Below are positions 6,003 to 10,412 of a DNA stretch of 10,412 nt, in pieces. Source of the DNA: CAZRNB01 sp964601355 (GTDB lineage Bacteria > Planctomycetota > Phycisphaerae > Sedimentisphaerales > Anaerobacaceae); assembly GCA_964601355.1 (NCBI GenBank), contig CAZRNB010000108.1:1-10412 (forward strand), in the 5' to 3' direction. A program made the position numbers and the translations under genes. Position 1 is the stretch's first letter, and each line of letters begins with the position of its first letter. The notes under the pieces are model-generated. The model did not search any database and was not told where the DNA came from. It saw only the letters and a program-made list of their open reading frames with translations.

Positions 6003-6959
6003 ATGACTGCCGAGCAGCATAAAAGGATAAGTGTAATTGACCCTCTGGGCCCGGCTTTTGAAAGGGTATCAACAATCCTTTTTAGGCCGTTTGATCTGGG
6101 CAAATGGCTCGTTATCGGCTTTTGCGCCTGGCTGGCGTACCTCGGTAATGGTGGCGGAGGCGGAGGTGGAGGCGGAGGCAACGGCAGGGCACAGTGGAAT
6201 ATGAACGATGCCCGACATGCAATCGAAGAGGCCAAAGAATTTTTCCTGTACAATCTTTGGATTATTCCTGTGGGCATTATGGTCTTATTATTTGGGATAG
6301 GCCTTTGGATTTTCCTGACATGGCTTAGCAGCCGGGGACGATTTATGTTCCTGCACTGCGTCGCGGAGAACAAGGCTGAAGTTAAAATTCCGTGGGTCAA
6401 ATTCCGTGAACGTGCCAACAGCCTTTTTCTTTTTAGAATCGTTGTGGGTTTTATATCCTTGGCGGTTTTTATTGTGCCTTGTGTTCTTGTTATTTTCTTT
6501 ATCCTTGCATTAATATCCTGGCCGTTGTTCGTATTGGCTATACCTGGTCTTATTATGGCGAGTCTGGCCTTTCTCTTCTTAGTGATCGTATTTTGGCTTG
6601 TGCACAGGTTCACAATGGATTTTGTCCTGACGATTATGTTTTTACGAATACCTTTTATTGGTACAACAGCCGCCTGGCGGGAGTTCTGGACACTGCTTTC
6701 TGCGAACAAGGCTTACTTTGCTCTTTACGCCCTTTTTAGGATTGTGATAGCGATTGCTATTGGTGCGGTTATTGTTCTCGGTTTTTGTATCGGCTGCTGC
6801 TGTTGCTGTGCAAGTGTGCTTTTGCTGATACCTTATATCGGTACCGTCATACTTTTGCCCGTGTTTGTTTTCGAGCGTTCTTATTCTCTATACTACCTGC
6901 GCCAGTTCGGCCCACAGTTCGATGTTTTTGATATAACGGCGGTAGAAACCCTGCGATAA
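6003..6959 (+). CDS. Polytopic membrane protein, DUF7544-like
   Basis: A 318-aa integral membrane protein with about six membrane segments (roughly residues 34-48, 83-107, 143-170, 173-200, 240-262, 270-290). The N-terminal VIDPLGPAFERVSTILFRPF (11-30) followed by DLGKWLVIGFCAWLA is typical of a planctomycete and verrucomicrobial membrane family I associate with DUF7544; the name is from memory. Function is unknown. Two oddities: a run of ten glycines at 50-59 (bases 6150-6179, mixed GGC/GGA/GGT codons) just after the first hydrophobic segment, and a cluster of six cysteines, C262 and C265-C269, inside a membrane segment. GAGG at 5993-5996 is about 6 bases before the ATG. It forms a probable operon with the preceding 93-aa membrane protein. 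The stop codon lies inside the first of three downstream hairpins. Confidence 0.78.
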   Translation: MTAEQHKRISVIDPLGPAFERVSTILFRPFDLGKWLVIGFCAWLAYLGNGGGGGGGGGGNGRAQWNMNDARHAIEEAKEFFLYNLWIIPVGIMVLLFGIGLWIFLTWLSSRGRFMFLHCVAENKAEVKIPWVKFRERANSLFLFRIVVGFISLAVFIVPCVLVIFFILALISWPLFVLAIPGLIMASLAFLFLVIVFWLVHRFTMDFVLTIMFLRIPFIGTTAAWREFWTLLSANKAYFALYALFRIVIAIAIGAVIVLGFCIGCCCCCASVLLLIPYIGTVILLPVFVFERSYSLYYLRQFGPQFDVFDITAVETLR

Positions 6960-7006
6960 AATCGCAGGGCTAAACAATATGTTTAGCCCCCAAATTTATT
7001 TGGGGG
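6949..7006. terminator. Three overlapping hairpins between convergent genes
   Basis: Perfect arms CCCTGCGAT/ATCGCAGGG (6949-6969), GGGCTAAAC/GTTTAGCCC (6967-6989) and CCCCCAAA/TTTGGGGG (6987-7006) share their boundary G or C triplets, so neighbouring hairpins cannot both form fully. They sit between the plus-strand membrane gene (its stop codon is inside the first stem) and the minus-strand DUF4139 gene, and probably end transcription from both sides. The T-run after the last stem on the plus strand is weak (TTCCTTT). Confidence 0.6.
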
Positions 7007-7034
7007 TTCCTTTAATATTTATCAACGTAACGGC

Positions 7035-8390
7035 CTACTGCGAAGTTTCCCTCCAATCTTCCTGTCGAGTGCCGCGATAGGACCTGACGGTGTATTGGAA
7101 CGTTTTTGTCGAGCGAGGCTGTAAATCAATCGCCAGCTTGACCGTATCCATGTCAACCTTATTAAACTGGTCGAAGTCTCCGCTTCTTTCTAGGTTCCAG
7201 TAGGTCGTATCAAAGTTTCGCTGGATTTCGATTTTGACGCCGATGTCACGAGTATTCCTAACTTCAATCTTAAACGTATGGATTTCGTCCCAGCCGATTA
7301 TGTTACCATGATTGTCGAAGCGGTAATTATCCGTCTTGAAGTCCATAGGTGTCGGCTCGACAACGACGTCGGCCACCGGCCCAAGGTTAAGCTCCACGTC
7401 TTCATCAACAGGAATGTATTTAAACTCGGATTGACCTGTATAAGATAAATGACCATGACTATCGGCGGCTCTATAAACCTTCAGCTCCCCGCCCGGTATG
7501 GGTGTTTGGCCGAGCTTATGCTCTTTGTTATTTTTGAAGCTGAGGAACCGAACCACGCTCGGGCCGTATCTTTCTTCTTCATATTTATACAGGTTCACCA
7601 CCGGCACCTCATCAACATCGAAGCTAATCAGCCTTTTCGACCAGCCGGTCAGAATCGTTTCTGTCCCTTCAATTGTATAAAGAAAGTATTCGCTAAGACC
7701 TTCCTTTGTAATTTCCTTTGGCTTAGCCAGTGCTTCTTCTGCTAGGGCACGCATTCTTACGCCGGCTCCTTTCAAAACGGGTGCTGCCGTAGGATGAAGT
7801 TGTTGTTCCAGAGGCACTACCTCTCCCGGCCTGCCATAAGGATATTGTCTGCGGGCAAGCTCGGCGATTTCATCGAGTATATGCACTACACCGACGATTA
7901 GCCGGGTCTGGGCGTTTTCGTAATCTTCGCCGCTATTGTTGGTGACGCGGACATAGCCTTGCAGCCGCATCGTTTTTTCATTGTTGGCCAGCGTCCCCAT
8001 ATAAAACGCCCGCCAGGATAGGCCGCTGGTTAGATATGTAATCTCTACCGGCACTTTGCCGCTTACGCCGCTTTCGATGTTCCATAGGCCGAGGTTCGTT
8101 ACTCTCGGCGGATAGACAAGCTCGGCAATATTAATCTTGTCGGCGTTGGCCTTGGGCAGCATCTCAAGGCTGGTTGGGTCTATGAGCGTATTAGCCCAGG
8201 AAAATTGCAGGCTGTTTTTGCCCTCTTTCAGGGTTAAAGCTCTGCTTTCCCGCACTAAGGTCATGTCTGCTGAGTTATAAATCGTAAGCTGCACCGTGTC
8301 CCGCGAAGGAAGTGTCACCAGGTCAACCTTGGCGAATGACGCAGAGCTTATCGCAACGATTATAAATATTGTTGGTATTAAGCGTCTCAT
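7035..8390 (-). CDS. Secreted DUF4139-domain protein
   Basis: A 451-aa protein with a Sec signal peptide (about 1-20, MRRLIPTIFIIVAISSASFA). The body is beta-rich and matches the DUF4139 type of the MuiA (mucoidy inhibitor A) superfamily: YNSADMTLVRESRALTLKEG (38-57), ITYLTSGLSWRAFYMG (117-132), VTNNSGEDYENAQTRLIVG (149-167), IPGGELKVYR (298-307) and a C-terminal EVRNTRDIGVKIEI plus RSTKTFQYTVR sheet. Classical MuiA proteins also have an N-terminal DUF4140 and coiled coil and are about 550 aa; the coiled coil is absent here. A Pro/Arg-rich insert (about 178-230) divides the domain. Biochemical function is unknown; location is periplasmic or surface. AGGAG lies about 6 bases before the ATG. 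It is downstream of a paralogue at 8458-9606 and probably in the same operon. Confidence 0.8.
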   Translation of the reverse strand: MRRLIPTIFIIVAISSASFAKVDLVTLPSRDTVQLTIYNSADMTLVRESRALTLKEGKNSLQFSWANTLIDPTSLEMLPKANADKINIAELVYPPRVTNLGLWNIESGVSGKVPVEITYLTSGLSWRAFYMGTLANNEKTMRLQGYVRVTNNSGEDYENAQTRLIVGVVHILDEIAELARRQYPYGRPGEVVPLEQQLHPTAAPVLKGAGVRMRALAEEALAKPKEITKEGLSEYFLYTIEGTETILTGWSKRLISFDVDEVPVVNLYKYEEERYGPSVVRFLSFKNNKEHKLGQTPIPGGELKVYRAADSHGHLSYTGQSEFKYIPVDEDVELNLGPVADVVVEPTPMDFKTDNYRFDNHGNIIGWDEIHTFKIEVRNTRDIGVKIEIQRNFDTTYWNLERSGDFDQFNKVDMDTVKLAIDLQPRSTKTFQYTVRSYRGTRQEDWRETSQ

Positions 8391-8426
8391 TTTATTGCTC
8401 CTATATTTTGTTTTCTGTTTTCTAAT

Positions 8427-8452
8427 CCCCGACCCCCGACCCCTGATCCCTG
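8427..8452 (-). repeat. Degenerate 7-bp tandem repeat with G-quadruplex potential
   Basis: On the plus strand this reads CCCCGAC, CCCCGAC, CCCTGAT and partial CCCTG, a 7-base unit repeated about 3.7 times. On the minus strand, the sense strand of the flanking genes, it gives four G-runs of 3, 4, 5 and 4 bases with loops ATCA, TC and TC, which satisfies the usual G-quadruplex pattern. It lies wholly between the stop of one DUF4139 gene and the ribosome site of the next. Confidence 0.62.
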
Positions 8453-8457
8453 TTATT

Positions 8458-9606
8458 TCACGGCCTAACGTTTCGCCGATGGTAGTGCATCTTAAGCTCT
8501 TTTACTGCCGGGCCTTTTTCTATTCTGGCCGGCATATCAATCTCGAACTCAAGTGAATAGGCATCTTTTCTTTTATACTTCATATTGCACTGCTCCATGT
8601 CCCACTGGCCCGGGATGTGCTGCAGCATAGTAAGGACGGCGGGACTATCCTTGAAATTCTCGATCTTAGCGACGATTTCTTCATCCGTATCGCACAAAAC
8701 AATTTTTTCATCATCGTTCCTTCGTACATTAATTTGTACGTTCTTCATTTTTCGCTGTGTTATGACGATGTCTCTGCTGTCGCCGATATAAAGCTCCATT
8801 TTTTCGCCGACCGGCACTAATTTGGTCGTGTCTTCGCCCAAAAAGATGGTGCTGTTGTGGCCGTCGTCCTGAAAGATTCGTGCCTTTCCACCCCAAAGGG
8901 CAAATTTGCCCAGGCTGCTATTGGCGTCGTTGACAATTCGGTAGCTTACGGGAATGCCGATGTTTCTGTTTTCTAACTGTTCCTGGTCCCACGGCAGCTT
9001 TTCCGAATCGAATGTCCAAATCTTTGTGATAGGCACCTTATCCGCCTTTAGAAAAAGCATCTGCTTGGTCTCCTCGTGGTCGATGCCCTGCTCGAAGGCT
9101 TCGCCGTAGTCAAGCAGCACACGCGCCTTGTCGAAATCTTCGCCGGAGAAATTCCGCAGCACTAAAAAGCTCTTTATGTCGAGCTTTGACTCGGCTTTGT
9201 CGGCTATAGCCGTGTATGTAATCAGCCGGTCGATAAAGCTCAATAGATAGCTTATCCGCACAGTTTCTGCGAAGTTGTCGGTGCTGCAGATGTCCCAGAC
9301 AAGGGCAGCCTCATCGGGCGGGTAGCTTACGCTAAGAAGTTTTACCTTATCCGGATGGTCGAGCACAGCCAGGCGAATCGAGTCGGCGTCGATGCTGACC
9401 CCCTTCCAGGAAAAGTCCACCTTGTTAATGCCCGTCTGCAACGTCAGCACGCGTTCTTCCTCAATCAGTGTCGCCTGCGGGTTATCCAGCCGAATCACCG
9501 TTGCCGCCCGTTCCGGCAGAGCCACTAATTTGATCCTTGCCTGAACGATTCCGCAGTTGATAAACAACAGCACAATTACCATTAGTTTGATTCTTTTACT
9601 TTTCAT
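8458..9606 (-). CDS. Secreted DUF4139-like paralogue
   Basis: A 382-aa protein with a signal peptide (about 1-23, KLMVIVLLFINCGIVQA) and AAGGAG 8 bases before the ATG. It parallels its downstream neighbour throughout: IKLVALPERA, LIEEERVLTLQTGINKVDFS, VSYPPDEAALVWDI, FLVLRNFSGEDFDKARVLLD, YGEAFEQ, VPVGEKMELYIGDSRDIVIT and a C-terminal VAKIENFKDSPAVLTML sheet. Thus it belongs to the same MuiA/DUF4139 superfamily but is more diverged: the SGLSWRAFY motif of the neighbour is replaced by SFIDRLITYTA (the Trp is lost), and the Pro/Arg-rich insert is much shorter. The pair looks like an old tandem duplication with divergence. Sixty-seven bases separate it from the next gene. Function is unknown; a partnership of the two secreted proteins is an inference. 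Confidence 0.72.
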   Translation of the reverse strand: MKSKRIKLMVIVLLFINCGIVQARIKLVALPERAATVIRLDNPQATLIEEERVLTLQTGINKVDFSWKGVSIDADSIRLAVLDHPDKVKLLSVSYPPDEAALVWDICSTDNFAETVRISYLLSFIDRLITYTAIADKAESKLDIKSFLVLRNFSGEDFDKARVLLDYGEAFEQGIDHEETKQMLFLKADKVPITKIWTFDSEKLPWDQEQLENRNIGIPVSYRIVNDANSSLGKFALWGGKARIFQDDGHNSTIFLGEDTTKLVPVGEKMELYIGDSRDIVITQRKMKNVQINVRRNDDEKIVLCDTDEEIVAKIENFKDSPAVLTMLQHIPGQWDMEQCNMKYKRKDAYSLEFEIDMPARIEKGPAVKELKMHYHRRNVRP

Positions 9607-9631
9607 AACGTGGTCTCCTTAAAACTTACAT

Positions 9632-9669
9632 CTAAATATCAAATATTATTTAGCCACCAGTTTTACTGG
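9632..9669. repeat. Two small inverted repeats upstream of the DUF4139 genes
   Basis: CTAAATA (9632-9638) pairs with TATTTAG (9647-9653), and CCAGT (9657-9661) pairs with ACTGG (9665-9669). They occupy the 74 bases between the SDR stop codon and the DUF4139 gene. The second could be a weak transcription end for the SDR gene; the first, AT-rich, could be an operator or part of a promoter. No clear -35/-10 pair was found. Confidence 0.35.
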
Positions 9670-9680
9670 GGATTTTTATT

Positions 9681-10412
9681 CTACAGCATCGCCAGCCAGC
9701 CGCCATCTACATATATTATCTGTCCGGTGACAAAGTCACTTGCGCTTGAGGCCAGGAAAACTGCCGTCCCGACAATATCGTCCGGCTGACCCCATCTGCC
9801 GAGAGGTGTTTTTGAAATGACCCAGTTATTAAGATTTTGGTCGTTCTGCAACGGTGCGGTAAGCTCGGTAGCGATATAACCCGGCCCAATGGCATTGACG
9901 TTGATATGGTATTTTGCCCACTCAACGGCCAGTGACTTTGTCAGCATCAGCACGCCGCCTTTGCTGCACGCGTAAGCTGCGTTCGTAGGACGAACTGCCT
10001 GACACATCAGCGAGCCGATATTGATAATTTTACCCGCCGAACGTCTGGCGGGCTTTCCGCCGGCGCCAATTTGTTTTCGATGCTGACAAAAAGCCTGCGA
10101 CATTGCCAGCACGGCGGTAAGATTTACGCCGATGACTTGTTTCCAGTCATTCAGATTAACATCCTCAGCCGGCGCTCGGCGAGTTATACCTGCGCAATTG
10201 ACCAGGATATCAATGCCCTTTGTTTCTTTTATTATTTTCTGGAAAAGTGCTTCTATTTTATTTGTGTTTGCCAGGTCGAAAGGAAAGGTCCATATTTTTT
10301 TGTTTATGTCGGCTTGAATTTGCTTTTGGGCTTGTTTTAGCTGCTTTTCCGTGCGGGCGAGGATTGCAATTTTAGCGCCGTGCCGGGCCAGGCCTTTTGC
10401 TATTGCCAGGCC
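9681..10412 (-). CDS. SDR-family NAD(P)-dependent oxidoreductase, N-terminus beyond window
   Basis: The minus-strand frame is open from the right edge to the stop at 9681-9683, giving 243 visible residues; the N-terminal strand with the TGxxxGIG cofactor motif (about 15-25 residues) lies outside. Visible classical SDR elements are NCAG (72-75; usual form NNAG), N97 in GVNLTA, IINIGS with catalytic Ser134, and YACSK with Tyr147 and Lys151, then INVNAIGPGYIATELT and GRWGQPDDIVGTAVFLASSA followed by SDFVTGQIIYVDGGW. The C-terminal pattern resembles gluconate 5-dehydrogenase and 2-deoxy-D-gluconate 3-dehydrogenase (KduD), so a sugar acid substrate is plausible, but similar sequences use other substrates and no symbol is assigned. 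Between the MSQAF helix and KIINIGS there are several extra residues (HRKQIGAGGKPARRSAG), longer than usual. An internal GTG at 10110-10112 is not the start, since conserved residues lie upstream. Confidence 0.88.
   Translation of the reverse strand, partial: GLAIAKGLARHGAKIAILARTEKQLKQAQKQIQADINKKIWTFPFDLANTNKIEALFQKIIKETKGIDILVNCAGITRRAPAEDVNLNDWKQVIGVNLTAVLAMSQAFCQHRKQIGAGGKPARRSAGKIINIGSLMCQAVRPTNAAYACSKGGVLMLTKSLAVEWAKYHINVNAIGPGYIATELTAPLQNDQNLNNWVISKTPLGRWGQPDDIVGTAVFLASSASDFVTGQIIYVDGGWLAML

Noticed and set aside
5825..6709. Minus-strand open frame of 294 codons
   Set aside because: It is a shadow of the membrane protein gene; its proline run is only the complement of the glycine run.

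Overview
The window looks like part of a Planctomycetota genome, probably of the Phycisphaerae type and likely a metagenome contig. The evidence is indirect: an ECF sigma factor followed by a membrane-anchored lipoprotein-carrier-like partner, an SGNH esterase carrying a dockerin-like calcium repeat and a LamG domain, a DUF7544-type membrane protein, secreted DUF4139 proteins, a free-standing HNH endonuclease, and intergenic spaces full of short palindromes. Taxonomy is an inference; there is no rRNA or tRNA in the window.

Layout. Bases 1-373 (minus) hold an HNH endonuclease that runs off the left edge and has no ordinary start codon. Bases 374-700 are non-coding, with an AT-rich degenerate repeat and several GC-rich hairpins. 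Bases 701-1966 (minus) encode a secreted GH10 xylanase-type glycosidase. It faces away from a secreted SGNH esterase (2190-3650, plus) across a 223-base regulatory space holding a clear sigma70-type promoter and an 8-bp palindrome. Together these two suggest degradation of an acetylated plant-type polysaccharide such as xylan. After a terminator-like hairpin comes an ECF sigma factor (3758-4330) and, 8 bases downstream, a two-pass membrane protein with an extracytoplasmic RseB/LolA-like domain (4339-5400), a likely sigma/regulator pair ended by a good intrinsic terminator. A promoter-like site then precedes two membrane protein genes, a 93-aa two-pass protein (5632-5913) and a 318-aa polytopic protein (6003-6959).

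Three overlapping perfect hairpins separate these from a convergent minus-strand block: two tandem secreted DUF4139 paralogues (7035-8390 and 8458-9606) and, upstream of them, an SDR oxidoreductase (9681-10412, N-terminus beyond the right edge). The two DUF4139 genes are separated by 67 bases that carry a G-quadruplex-capable tract on the transcribed (mRNA-sense) strand.

The most interesting points are a family of short palindromes with TTAGCCCC/GGGGCTAA arms at five separate intergenic places, a composite two-hairpin element present twice, the duplicated minimal DUF4139 pair with its intercistronic G-tract, and the sigma/RseB-like pair that lacks a recognisable zinc-binding anti-sigma domain. 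I see no clear defence system, CRISPR array, insertion sequence or RNA gene.
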